Shown here: positions 16,208 to 24,577 of the stretch, in pieces
Layout: each line of letters begins with the position of its first letter
How positions within the stretch are numbered: the first letter of the stretch is position 1
Origin: Actinoplanes missouriensis 431
GTDB taxonomy: Bacteria; Actinomycetota; Actinomycetes; Mycobacteriales; Micromonosporaceae
DNA length: 64,000 nt
NCBI RefSeq assembly: GCF_000284295.1
Contig: NC_017093.1
Location: forward strand, 4,588,001-4,652,000
Reading direction: 5' to 3'
Program-made: the position numbers and the translations under genes
Notes under the pieces: model-generated
Told to the model about the DNA's origin: nothing
The model's database searches: none
Seen by the model: the letters and a program-made list of their open reading frames with translations, nothing else

Positions 16208-17521
16208 TCAGTCCTGCGGCGCGGGCGGGAGGCTGTCCATGAACGAGCTCACCGAGAACACCGCGTTGCCGGCGCCCGACGGGCCGTACCCGGGCGGGCT
16301 GCTCAGCCCGTAGTGCTCCATGGTCGCGCGGTACGACTCCAGCAGCCGGATGTGGTACTCCAGCGGCGCGCCGTCCGGGTTGGTCTTGCCCAGCGGCGTG
16401 GTCGGCTCCGGGCACCACGTGGTGAACCGCGGGGTGATGCCCTTCGACATGAAGTAGTGCAGGCCCTCGGTGGTCGAGTCGATCGCCTCGTTCACCGAGG
16501 TGAAGCCGAACGGCTCGGCCATCTCGATGCCGGCCACGAAGTTCGGGATGACGTTGCGCGGCCCGAAGATCTCCGCGGAGTCGAGGATGCGGCGGTGCCA
16601 CTCCTCGCGGCCCACGTACCGCTCCTTGCCGGGGCAGTAGAGCTCGAACAGCCGCTTGTCCCAGACCTCGTAGTTCGGGTGGTAGATCTGGATCCCGTAG
16701 TCCTTGAACCGCTGCACGTCGGCCTTCGGCAGTGCCTGCGCGACGACCTTGCCGATCCAGCGGCCGGGGAACCGCTCCTCGATGGCCTGGGCGTACTGCC
16801 CGTAGAAGTCGGCTTCGGTCTTGCCGCCGACCTGCGACGTGACGCTGCCACCGGTCAGCGTGTACGCCGTGGACGTCTTGAGCGTGTCGTGCTTGTCGAT
16901 GATCGCCAGGGCCTCGAGGACCTCGTCGATCGGCTTCACACCCGTGTACGGCCGGCCCGCGGCCTTGTGCTGGCGCCAGTTGTGGTTGATGTCGCAGTAC
17001 TGGCACTCCTCCTTGGCGCCGAAGTACTGGCACACGCGGAAGACGGTCAGGTAGACGAGGTACCCCCACTGGATCGTCGGGGCGACCTCCATGACCTGCT
17101 TGCCGTTGGCGAGCGTGTGCCGGTAGTAGTCCGGCATCGGCGGCAGGCCGACGTCGGCGATCGGCTTGCCGTCGAGGAAGAGCTGCAGGCGGCCGTCGGC
17201 GTCCGGCTTGACCCGGTACGGCGACGACGGGTTGGTGCGCACGGACACGACCGTGCGCCGCAGGCCGTAGGGACCGCCGGTCAGCACGATCTCCTCCGGG
17301 GGCCGGCGCAGCGCGGCCTCGCCCAGCTCCGGCAGGGTGCGGTGGTCGAACGAGAAGATGAAGTACGACTTCGGCTTGACGTCGCCGCTCTCGTTGTCGG
17401 TCAGGGCCGACTCGTCGAAGGCGAGCCCGCCCCGCAGCAGGTCCTCCTTGATCACCGCTTCACGCGGCACGTGGGGAAAGCGGGCCATCAGATCTTCGAC
17501 GAGATCCGTACGCGACGGCAT
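16208..17521 (-). CDS. radical SAM protein with stretched CX8CX2C motif
   Basis: A 437-residue protein from ATG 17521, chosen because GAAGGAGG lies just upstream. Cys164, Cys173 and Cys176 (VCQYFGAKEECQYCD) are the apparent [4Fe-4S] ligands; the last pair with an aromatic before the final Cys is canonical, but the first spacing is eight rather than three residues. A GGE-like LTGGSV (about 226-231) for S-adenosylmethionine follows, and later barrel strands include IQIYHPNYEVWD and VIPNFVAGIEMAEPFG. It probably carries out a radical modification of a small molecule. No maturation partner or substrate peptide is adjacent, so the reaction is unknown. It faces a divergent SigB-type sigma gene. Confidence 0.82.
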   Translation of the reverse strand: MPSRTDLVEDLMARFPHVPREAVIKEDLLRGGLAFDESALTDNESGDVKPKSYFIFSFDHRTLPELGEAALRRPPEEIVLTGGPYGLRRTVVSVRTNPSSPYRVKPDADGRLQLFLDGKPIADVGLPPMPDYYRHTLANGKQVMEVAPTIQWGYLVYLTVFRVCQYFGAKEECQYCDINHNWRQHKAAGRPYTGVKPIDEVLEALAIIDKHDTLKTSTAYTLTGGSVTSQVGGKTEADFYGQYAQAIEERFPGRWIGKVVAQALPKADVQRFKDYGIQIYHPNYEVWDKRLFELYCPGKERYVGREEWHRRILDSAEIFGPRNVIPNFVAGIEMAEPFGFTSVNEAIDSTTEGLHYFMSKGITPRFTTWCPEPTTPLGKTNPDGAPLEYHIRLLESYRATMEHYGLSSPPGYGPSGAGNAVFSVSSFMDSLPPAPQD

Positions 17522-17734
17522 GCGTCCTCCTTCAGCTGCTCCGGAGGTGTTCCGGCGCCTCATATCCCATGCCATCACACCGCGGCGGTAACACGCTGGT
17601 CGGCAAATGGAGACGTTCGCGACAGCGTACGCGCGACGGGAATGTCACCGGCGAGGGATCAGGTGTTTGGGAACGGTTGCCGAGGGGCAACGACTGCGGG
17701 CAAGCCGAGCCACGAAACTCAGGAGTGTGCACGC

Positions 17735-18532
17735 ATGACCGTCCTCGCTGACGCCCCCGCCCGGATCGACACCTCGACGACGAGCACTGACGGGGCCAGT
17801 GAGCTGATCGCCCTGATGGCGGCCCTGCCGGTCGGCCACCCCGACCGGGCCGCCCTGCGCGACCGCGCGATCGAGGCCTGGCTGCCGCTGGCCCGGCACC
17901 TCTCCAACCGGTACGCGAACCGGGGCGAGCCGCGTGACGACCTGTACCAGGTCGCGGTGGTGGGCCTGATCAAGGCGATCGACCGGTTCGAGCCGGAGCG
18001 GGGCATCGACTTCGCCGGTTTCGCGGTACCGACCGTGGTCGGCGAGCTCAAGCGGCACTTCCGGGACAAGACCTGGTCGGTGCGGGTGCCCCGGCGGCTG
18101 CAGGAGCTGCGCCTGGCGATCACCGGCGCCAACAACACGCTCAGCCACACCCTCGGCCGCTCCCCCACGGTCGCCGACATCGCCGGCCACCTGGGCATCA
18201 GCGAGGACGAGGTGATCGAGGGCCTGGAGGGCGCGCGGGCGTACAACTCGACGAGCCTCTCCACCCCGATCGCCGACAACGGCACCGAGCTCGGCGAGAC
18301 CCTCGGCGGCGAGGACGACGGCTTCGCGGTCGCCGAGATGCGCATCGCGCTGGGCCCGGCGCTGGCCAGCCTGGACGAGCGGGAGCAGAAGATCGTGAGC
18401 CTGCGCTTCTACGGCAACCTCACCCAGACGCAGATCGCCGAGCAGGTCGGCATCTCCCAGATGCACGTGTCGCGGCTGCTCACCAAGGCCCTGGCGAAGC
18501 TGCGCCTGCAGCTCGACGGCGCCACCGCCTGA
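17735..18532 (+). CDS. SigB/SigF-type stress sigma factor
   Basis: A 265-residue group 3 sigma70 factor starting MTVLADAPARIDTS at 17735, with AGGAG nine bases upstream. Region 2 is clear (DDLYQVAVVGLIKAIDRFEP and GIDFAGFAVPTVVGELKRHF, about 68-110), followed by region 3 (RSPTVADIAGHLGISEDEV) and a region 4 helix-turn-helix (LTQTQIAEQVGISQMHVSRL, about 228-248). Such factors drive general stress, osmotic or developmental genes and are normally held by an anti-sigma kinase, but no RsbW/RsbV pair is adjacent here. The universal stress protein genes to its right are plausible targets by theme only. Confidence 0.92.
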   Translation: MTVLADAPARIDTSTTSTDGASELIALMAALPVGHPDRAALRDRAIEAWLPLARHLSNRYANRGEPRDDLYQVAVVGLIKAIDRFEPERGIDFAGFAVPTVVGELKRHFRDKTWSVRVPRRLQELRLAITGANNTLSHTLGRSPTVADIAGHLGISEDEVIEGLEGARAYNSTSLSTPIADNGTELGETLGGEDDGFAVAEMRIALGPALASLDEREQKIVSLRFYGNLTQTQIAEQVGISQMHVSRLLTKALAKLRLQLDGATA

Positions 18533-18544
18533 CGGTGTGACGTG

Positions 18545-18577
18545 ACGGGCCGGCCGCGTGCGACGCGGCCGGCCCGT
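18545..18577. terminator. 14-bp perfect hairpin between convergent genes
   Basis: ACGGGCCGGCCGCG (18545-18558) and CGCGGCCGGCCCGT (18564-18577) pair perfectly around a five-base loop, between the sigma factor stop (18532) and the UspA stop (18614). A bidirectional terminator is inferred. Confidence 0.85.
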
Positions 18578-18613
18578 TCGCCGTGAGAATCAGATTCAGC
18601 GAACGACTCAGGA

Positions 18614-19045
18614 TCAGCGAACGACGACGACGGCACATTTCGCGTACGCGGAGACGTGCTGGCTGACCGACCCGAGCACCAGCCCGGCGAATCCGCCGTG
18701 ACCGCGCTCGCCGACGACCAGCAGATCCGCGTCCGCCGACTCCTCGATCAGCACCTTCGCCGGGCGGCCCTGCTTGACCACCGGCTGCACCAGCACCGCC
18801 GGTTGCTCCCCCAGCTCCTCCTTGATGACCTGCAGCAGCTCGTCCGCTGTCCGCTGGCTCTGCTCCGGCACGTACCGCTCGGAGACGCTGACGCTGCCGG
18901 CCGGGGGTAGCAGCGTGTGCTCCCAGACGTTGAGCACGATCAGTTCGGTGCCGTGCGTCGCGGCTTCGGCGGCCGCCCAGGCCAGCGCCTTGCGGCTGCC
19001 GGGCGAGCCGTCCACACCGACCACGATGGTCCGCCATTGCTTCAC
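18614..19045 (-). CDS. universal stress protein, UspA family
   Basis: A 143-residue single UspA domain. The opening strand TIVVGVDGSPGSRKALAWA and the ATP-binding signature G-X2-G-X9-G-S (GERGHGGFAGLVLGSVSQHV, about 113-132) are intact, placing it with the ATP-binding UspA group rather than the UspA forms that do not bind ATP. It is cytoplasmic and expected to help survival in stress or hypoxia. It is divergent from an MFS transporter that itself ends in a UspA domain, so co-regulation from the 150-base shared promoter region is likely. Confidence 0.92.
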   Translation of the reverse strand: MKQWRTIVVGVDGSPGSRKALAWAAAEAATHGTELIVLNVWEHTLLPPAGSVSVSERYVPEQSQRTADELLQVIKEELGEQPAVLVQPVVKQGRPAKVLIEESADADLLVVGERGHGGFAGLVLGSVSQHVSAYAKCAVVVVR

Positions 19046-19195
19046 CGTCGGCTCCTTCCCTCCGTACCCCAGGGTGGTCGAGATCTTGATCGGCCGCCAT
19101 CCCCGTGGTTTTTCACGAATTCACGCTTGTCATCACGCCAAGTTGCGGGCGCGTTACAGCGGGTTTAGCTTCCGCTCAATCGAGAGGGGGCTCGT

Positions 19196-21061
19196 ATGGC
19201 CACCACGACCACTGCCACGACCGTCGCCCCCGACGGCGGACAGATCGAACGCAAGCCGCTGATGACGGGCCCGGCCCTGCTGATGATGAACCTCGGCTTC
19301 TTCGGGGTGCAGTTCAGCTTCGGCCTGACCCAGTCCGCGGTGAACCCGCTGTTCCTGCTGATCGGCGCCTCGCCCGAGCAGCTGCCGATCCTCAACCTGG
19401 CCGGCCCGGTCACCGGGCTGATCATCCAGCCGCTGATCGGGGCGATCAGCGACCGGACCTGGCATCCGCGCTGGGGACGGCGGCGGCCGTTCATCACGGC
19501 CGGCGCGCTGCTCTGCGCGGTCATCCTGTTCCTGTTCCCGTTCGTCGGGATCCTGTGGCTCGCGGTGATCTGCTTCTGGCTGCTCGACGCCGGCAACAAC
19601 ACGTCGATGGAGCCGTACCGGGCGTTCATCTCCGACCGGCTGCCGAAATCCCAGCTGGCCCGCGGCTTCCTGACGCAGAGCATGTTCACCGGCGCGGGCG
19701 CGGTCCTGGCGAACCTGTCGCTGTTCGTGCTGGAGAAGGTGGAGCCGCTCCAGGAGACGGCCGGCAACGGCGTGCCGTACTGGATGTACGTGTGCTTCAT
19801 GATCGGCACGTTCTGCATCCTGCTGACCGTGCTGACGGCGATGGCGCGTACCAAGGAGCTCGTCCCGTCGGACGAGGATCTCGCGGAGATGCGGGCCGCG
19901 CCGAAGGGCCTGCACCACGCCGTGCGCGAGATCGCCGACGCGGTACGGGTCATGCCTGTCGCGATGCACAAGATCGGCGTGGTGTTCCTGTTCCAGTGGT
20001 ACGCGATGTTCATCTACTGGCAGTTCGTCGCGGTCAGCCTCGGTGAGACGGTCTTCGGCGCCACCCCGCAGGACGGCGGAGCGGCGTGGGAGGAGGCGAT
20101 CGGCTGGAGCGGCCTGCAGAACGCCGCCTACAACTTCGTGACCATGGTGTCCGCGCTGTTCCTGGTCGGTTTCGCGCGGCGGATCGGCGCGAAGCGGGTG
20201 CACGCGGTCGCGCTCGGGCTGGCCGCCGTGTCACTGGTCTGGCTCTCCAACATCACCAATCAGTACGTCGCGCTCGTCCCGATGATCGGGCTGGGCATCT
20301 TCTGGGCCAGCGCGGTCGGCGTGCCCTACCTGATGGTGGCGAGCATGGTCCCGGCCAAGCGCACCGGCGTCTACATGGGCATCCTGAACATGATGATCGT
20401 GGTGCCGATGCTGATCCAGACCCTCACGTTCGGCTGGATCTTCGAGCACCTGCTGGACGGCAAGGGCAGCAACGCGATCATGCTGGCCGGCGTGCTGCTG
20501 GGCATCGGCGCGATAGCGATGCTCTGGGTGAACCCGCCGGACGAGGCCGACGAGTCGCCGATCGTGCCGCTCGGCAGCAAGCGCAGCATCACCGTCTACG
20601 ACCGGGTCGTCGTGGGTTCCGACGGCACACCCACCAGCCTGTACGCGGTGGACCGCGCCGCCGAGGTGGCCCAGGCCGCGCAGGCCCGCCTGGTGGTGGT
20701 GACCGCCTACCGCACCGCCGCCGCCACCGAGCCCGCCGCTCTCGCCGAAGGGGCGCACCGCGACGTGTACGGGATCGACGCCGCCCGTGACGCCCTGGAG
20801 AAATCGGTCACCGGCCTGACCCGCGAACGGGCCCGCTACATCGACCAGCGGCTGGTCGAGGGCGATCCGGCGCAGGCGCTGCTGGACGCGGTCGGCGCGG
20901 ACCCGGCGAACCTGATCGTGGTGGGCAACCGCGGTCTGGGCGCCAGTCAGGGGCAGCTGCTCGGCTCGGTGCCGGCCGCCGTGGTGAAGAACGCCGTCTG
21001 CGACGTCCTCGTGGTGCAGACGTCCGCCCTGGACGAGGAACGGGTCGTCCCACCCTCCTGA
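19196..21061 (+). CDS. MFS (GPH/SLC45-like) transporter fused to C-terminal UspA domain
   Basis: A 621-residue fusion protein starting at ATG 19196 after GAGAGGGGG. Residues about 20-460 are a 12-helix major facilitator with the loop 2-3 signature DRTWHPRWGRRRPF, as in sucrose/proton symporters of the SLC45/GPH type. Residues about 470-610 form a UspA domain (YDRVVVGSDGTPTSLYAVDR) that keeps the ATP signature GNRGLGASQGQLLGSVP. The frame is continuous. The fusion suggests sugar or solute transport tuned by ATP or stress, much as Usp domains do in KdpD or some antiporters. A separate UspA gene is divergent from it. Substrate is inferred only at the level of sugar or glycoside. Confidence 0.88.
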   Translation: MATTTTATTVAPDGGQIERKPLMTGPALLMMNLGFFGVQFSFGLTQSAVNPLFLLIGASPEQLPILNLAGPVTGLIIQPLIGAISDRTWHPRWGRRRPFITAGALLCAVILFLFPFVGILWLAVICFWLLDAGNNTSMEPYRAFISDRLPKSQLARGFLTQSMFTGAGAVLANLSLFVLEKVEPLQETAGNGVPYWMYVCFMIGTFCILLTVLTAMARTKELVPSDEDLAEMRAAPKGLHHAVREIADAVRVMPVAMHKIGVVFLFQWYAMFIYWQFVAVSLGETVFGATPQDGGAAWEEAIGWSGLQNAAYNFVTMVSALFLVGFARRIGAKRVHAVALGLAAVSLVWLSNITNQYVALVPMIGLGIFWASAVGVPYLMVASMVPAKRTGVYMGILNMMIVVPMLIQTLTFGWIFEHLLDGKGSNAIMLAGVLLGIGAIAMLWVNPPDEADESPIVPLGSKRSITVYDRVVVGSDGTPTSLYAVDRAAEVAQAAQARLVVVTAYRTAAATEPAALAEGAHRDVYGIDAARDALEKSVTGLTRERARYIDQRLVEGDPAQALLDAVGADPANLIVVGNRGLGASQGQLLGSVPAAVVKNAVCDVLVVQTSALDEERVVPPS

Positions 21062-21139
21062 TCGGACTTCCGGATATCGATACAAGCCGATAGCGTCCAG
21101 TGACATCGACATTACTTGATGTCATTGGGGGGCTCGGCA

Positions 21140-23920
21140 TTGCACACTTCCATGCTCCGGCGCGCCGCGACGATCGTCGCGATCGGCGCCACCACCGTGA
21201 CACTCGGAACGCCCGGCGCGCTCGCACAAGCGCCGGGCGATCCCACGTCCCGCGCCTACGCGCAGATCGCCGCACTCCAGAAGCTCAAGAAGTCCCTGAC
21301 CCCGGCGGAACGCAAACTCGACAGCCGGCTCGTCGTCGAGCTGCGCGAACGCGCCGGTAAGGCCGCCGTCGGCGCCCGCACCGGCGTCACGGTCACCGCG
21401 AAGAGCACCACCGAGGTGGAGATCCGCGCCGACCGGGTGGACGACCGCCTGCTCGACCGGCTCCGGGCGACCGGCGCCGGCATCCGGCACCCCTCCGCCG
21501 CCACCGGCACGGTCCTCGTCGAGGCGCCGCTGGCCGCCCTCACCACGATCGCCGCCTGGTCCGACGTGACGGGCGTGAGCCTGAAACACGGTCTCACCAC
21601 CGGCCGGCAGACCGACCCGGCCGCGCCGCCGGTCGCCTACACCAAGGAGGCGAAGGCCGCGCGGATCGAGACCGCGCTGCGCGCGCCGGCCATCGCGGCC
21701 GCGAGTCAGGGCGCTGTCGTCTCCGAAGGCGACCGGACACACGCCGCCGACACCGCCCGGGCCCGGCACAAGGTGACCGGCACCGGCGTCAAGGTGTGCG
21801 CGCTCTCCGACGGGGTGGACTCGCTCGCCGCGTCCCAGGCCAGCGGGGACCTGCCCGCGGATCTCGACGTGCTGCCCGGTCAGGAGGGCTCCGGCGACGA
21901 GGGCACCGCCATGCTGGAGATCCTGCACGACCTCGTACCCAACGCGAAGCTCGGTTTTGCGACGGCCTTCACCAATGAGGTCAGCTTCGCCGAGAACATC
22001 CGCGCCCTGCGGTTCGACGCGGGCTGCGACATCATCGTGGACGACGTCGTCTACTACCACGAGAGCCCGTTCCAGGACGGGCTGCCGGCGCAGGCGGTCA
22101 ACGCCGTGACCGCCGACGGCGCGTACTACTTCAGCTCCGCCGGCAACGAGGGCAACACCCTCGGCGACACCTCCGGCAACTGGGAGGGCGACTTCGCCGA
22201 CTCCGGCCGTGGCGTCCAGAAGTTCGCCGGTGACGCCCACGACTTCGATCCGGGTACGGGCGTGCAGGAGTTCAACCCGCTCTCCCCCGGCAGCCGCAAC
22301 CGGGTGGTGACCCTCTGGTGGGCCGACGCCCTGGAGAGCTCCGCCAACGACTACGACCTGTACCTGCTCGACGCGTCCGGCAACGTCACGTCGTTCTCCC
22401 AGGACGTGCAGGACGGCGACGACGACCCGTTCGAGATCCTCGCCACCGCGAACACCACCGGCCAGCGGCTCGCCGTCGTGAAGTACGCCGGAGCGGACCG
22501 ATACCTGCAGCTCAGCGCGTTCCGTGGCCGGTTCGTCAACTCCGCCGACGGCCTGACCGGCTTCTCCACGCCCGGTGTGCTGCGCGGGCACAGCGCCGCG
22601 GAGCAGGCGTTCGCCGTCGCCGCGACCCCGGCGCACGACCCGCTGCCGTTCGCGCTGGAAACCGGCGACCCACCGAACCCGGCCGGGCCGTACCCGGACG
22701 TGCACACCCGCGCTGACCTGCCGGAACCGTTCACCTCGGACGGTCCGCGCCGGATGTTCTACGCCGCCGACGGCACCCCGTACACCCCCGGGAACTTCAC
22801 CGCGACCGGCGGCGTGGTCCGCGAGAAACCGCAGATCACCGCCGCTGACGGGGTGGCCACCACGCTCGCCGACTTCGCGCCGTTCTTCGGCACCTCGGCG
22901 GCCGCGCCGCACGCCGCCGCGATCGCCGCCCTGGCGCTCTCCGGCAACCCGGGTCTGAGCAACGCCGAGATCCGCGCCGCGCTCACCGAGACCGCGCTCG
23001 ACCTCACCCCGGCCGGATACGACAACCGCACCGGCCACGGCGTGATCCGCGCCGACCGGCTGCTGCGTTACACCGGCGCCACCCCGCAGCCGCTGATCTC
23101 GGCGGGCGCTCCGGTCATCGGTGACGCGATCCTGGAACCCGGCGAGCAGACGACCGTCACACTGCCCGTCACCAACGTCGGCGACGGCACCGCGACAGGC
23201 GTCACCGTCGTGGTGGAGACGGACGACGCGCGGGCGGTGGTGACGCCGCGCAGCCGCTCCTACGGCACCATCGCCGCGGGCGCGACGAAGAGCCGCGACT
23301 ACACCCTGCGGCTCGCCGCAGGCTATCCGGTGGGTCGTCCGGTGACATTGCGGGTACGGGCGACCTTCGCCGGCACCCTCTCCCCCACGACCAGCACCGC
23401 GGTCGTGCCGACCGGCCGGCCGTCGGCGACCGTGCGCGACTTCGCCTACACCGGTCCCGCCGTCCCGATCCCGGACAACGACCCCACCGGCGCGACCGCC
23501 ACCGTGGAGGTCAGCGGCGTCGGGTACGCGTCCGCGCTGACCTTCTCCGTCGACGGCGCCGAGTGCACCGCCGCGGCCGGCGCCACCACGGTCGGCGTCG
23601 ACCACACGTTCGTCGGCGACCTGATCGGCACCCTGACCGCGCCGGACGGCCGCAGCGCGACGCTGTTCTCCCGTTCCGGGGGCGGCGGCAACAACCTGTG
23701 CCAGGCGGTCTTCGACGACGCGGCGGCGACCCCGTTCAGCGCGGCGGTGACGGCGAACGAGCCGTACACCGGCGTCTGGCGCCCCGATCAGCCGCTGTCG
23801 TCGCTGCGGTTGTCCCCGGCGGACGGCACGTGGCGCTTCCAGGTAGCCGACCGGGCCGGCAGCGACAGAGGCTCGATCCGGGCCTTCTCCCTGCACATCG
23901 CGGGCTTCCAGGCCCCCTGA
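21140..23920 (+). CDS. secreted subtilisin-like (S8) protease with P domain, atypical catalytic site
   Basis: About 926 residues. I favour the TTG at 21140, seven bases after a G6 ribosome site; an in-frame ATG at 21116 lacks one. The Sec signal MLRRAATIVAIGATTVTLG follows closely. Asp in CALSDGVDS, the oxyanion Asn in SSAGNEGN and the nucleophile in FFGTSAAAPHA are clear, but the HGT motif reads DEGTAMLEILHD, putting Glu where subtilisin has His, with a His nine residues later. The C-terminus has a CARDB-like beta domain (about 650-760) and a proprotein-convertase P-like domain (to the end). It is probably exported and cleaves proteins outside the cell, or is a pseudo-enzyme. Neighbours do not name a target. 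Confidence 0.88.
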   Translation: MHTSMLRRAATIVAIGATTVTLGTPGALAQAPGDPTSRAYAQIAALQKLKKSLTPAERKLDSRLVVELRERAGKAAVGARTGVTVTAKSTTEVEIRADRVDDRLLDRLRATGAGIRHPSAATGTVLVEAPLAALTTIAAWSDVTGVSLKHGLTTGRQTDPAAPPVAYTKEAKAARIETALRAPAIAAASQGAVVSEGDRTHAADTARARHKVTGTGVKVCALSDGVDSLAASQASGDLPADLDVLPGQEGSGDEGTAMLEILHDLVPNAKLGFATAFTNEVSFAENIRALRFDAGCDIIVDDVVYYHESPFQDGLPAQAVNAVTADGAYYFSSAGNEGNTLGDTSGNWEGDFADSGRGVQKFAGDAHDFDPGTGVQEFNPLSPGSRNRVVTLWWADALESSANDYDLYLLDASGNVTSFSQDVQDGDDDPFEILATANTTGQRLAVVKYAGADRYLQLSAFRGRFVNSADGLTGFSTPGVLRGHSAAEQAFAVAATPAHDPLPFALETGDPPNPAGPYPDVHTRADLPEPFTSDGPRRMFYAADGTPYTPGNFTATGGVVREKPQITAADGVATTLADFAPFFGTSAAAPHAAAIAALALSGNPGLSNAEIRAALTETALDLTPAGYDNRTGHGVIRADRLLRYTGATPQPLISAGAPVIGDAILEPGEQTTVTLPVTNVGDGTATGVTVVVETDDARAVVTPRSRSYGTIAAGATKSRDYTLRLAAGYPVGRPVTLRVRATFAGTLSPTTSTAVVPTGRPSATVRDFAYTGPAVPIPDNDPTGATATVEVSGVGYASALTFSVDGAECTAAAGATTVGVDHTFVGDLIGTLTAPDGRSATLFSRSGGGGNNLCQAVFDDAAATPFSAAVTANEPYTGVWRPDQPLSSLRLSPADGTWRFQVADRAGSDRGSIRAFSLHIAGFQAP

Positions 23921-23936
23921 CCCCGGTAACATGGTC

Positions 23937-23965
23937 GCCGCCGGAGGCCCCCGTGCTCCGGCGGC
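23937..23965 (+). terminator. hairpin after protease gene
   Basis: GCCGCCGGAG (23937-23946) pairs perfectly with CTCCGGCGGC (23956-23965) around a nine-base loop, 17 bases past the protease stop. Intrinsic terminator inferred; a small gene starts 40 bases further on. Confidence 0.75.
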
Positions 23966-24004
23966 GGTCCGTGTCCGCTCCACCTTGACTCTCGGAGAAA
24001 CGTC

Positions 24005-24106
24005 GTGAAGCCCTGGCATGTCACCGTGATCGTGGCGTTGCTGGCAGCCGCCGGATTCACCGCCTGGCTCATCACGTCCTTCCGCAAGGGCCGCGACGGC
24101 AGGTGA
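24005..24106 (+). CDS. 33-residue single-pass membrane protein
   Basis: GTG at 24005, with GGAG seven bases upstream, opens a 33-codon frame ending TGA at 24106: an N-terminal MKPWHV, a hydrophobic helix (VIVALLAAAGFTAWLITSF) and a basic tail RKGRDGR. The positive-inside rule puts the C-terminus in the cytoplasm. It lies after a terminator, so it has its own promoter or is read through. Too short to place in a family; conservation in relatives would decide it. Confidence 0.6.
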   Translation: MKPWHVTVIVALLAAAGFTAWLITSFRKGRDGR

Positions 24107-24111
24107 CCCGG

Positions 24112-24501
24112 TCACGATCCGGGCTGAGGGCTTTCGCCGCCGGCCGCGCCTAATGCCTCGTGCAGCGAGTCGAACCGGCGGATGGTGGCGAGGCGACCGT
24201 CACGGATCCTGAACAGCGTCGCCACCGGGGTGGACGGCGTCGCTGCCGCATCCGCGTCCGCGTGATCCGGCCAGGTGGCCTCCTGCTCGACGACCATGGT
24301 GACGTCGTCGACCGGATGTGCCGCCAACGGGCGGAGCCGGATTCCCGACCTGATGATCCAGTCGGCGAACTCCCTGGCCGTGATCGTGTGGACGCCGCGC
24401 GGGCCGGAAACCTCCACCGGATCGGTGACCGTCGCCGTCGCGGCAGCGAGGTCGCGGCTGTTGACCGCGTCGTGCCAGGCGTTGATCAGAGTCTCGAGCA
24501 T
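24112..24501 (-). CDS. SnoaL/NTF2-like protein
   Basis: A 129-residue alpha+beta barrel protein starting MLETLINAWHDAVNSRDLAA at 24501, preceded by GAAGGATGTC. The first helix, the VTDPVEVSGPRGVHTI strand pair and the final RIRDGRLATIRRFDSLHEAL are typical of SnoaL-like small ligand-binding or cyclase/isomerase folds. A longer reading to an ATG at 24552 would cover both operators, so the shorter start is preferred. It is divergent from a MarR-family gene and the two share twin palindromes (24514-24554), so it is probably induced when that repressor binds a ligand. Reaction unknown. Confidence 0.82.
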   Translation of the reverse strand: MLETLINAWHDAVNSRDLAAATATVTDPVEVSGPRGVHTITAREFADWIIRSGIRLRPLAAHPVDDVTMVVEQEATWPDHADADAAATPSTPVATLFRIRDGRLATIRRFDSLHEALGAAGGESPQPGS

Positions 24502-24513
24502 GACATCCTTCTC

Positions 24514-24554
24514 GTATGCGTTGTGCATACGGCCATCGTATGCGAAATGCATAC
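24514..24554. promoter_or_regulatory. twin perfect operators GTATGC-N5-GCATAC
   Basis: Two identical 17-bp dyads, 24514-24530 (spacer GTTGT) and 24538-24554 (spacer GAAAT), lie 24 bp apart centre to centre in the gap between the divergent SnoaL-like and MarR genes. Identical arms with different spacers and near-helical phasing make them convincing binding sites for the adjacent MarR protein. Confidence 0.78.
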
Positions 24555-24577
24555 CGGGACGACAATGGAGGATGCTC

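Noticed and set aside
17608..17660. SigB-type promoter (GTTC ... GGGAAT) before the sigma factor gene
   Set aside because: The spacing of 19 bases is too long for the usual 12-16, so I do not claim it.
16103..18532. Very long + strand frame joined to the sigma factor (809 codons)
   Set aside because: The first 540 codons are antisense to the radical SAM gene; the sigma factor has its own ATG and AGGAG at 17735.
21122..24115. Long antisense frame opposite the protease
   Set aside because: Shadow frame with no recognisable fold; the sense strand has clear protease motifs.
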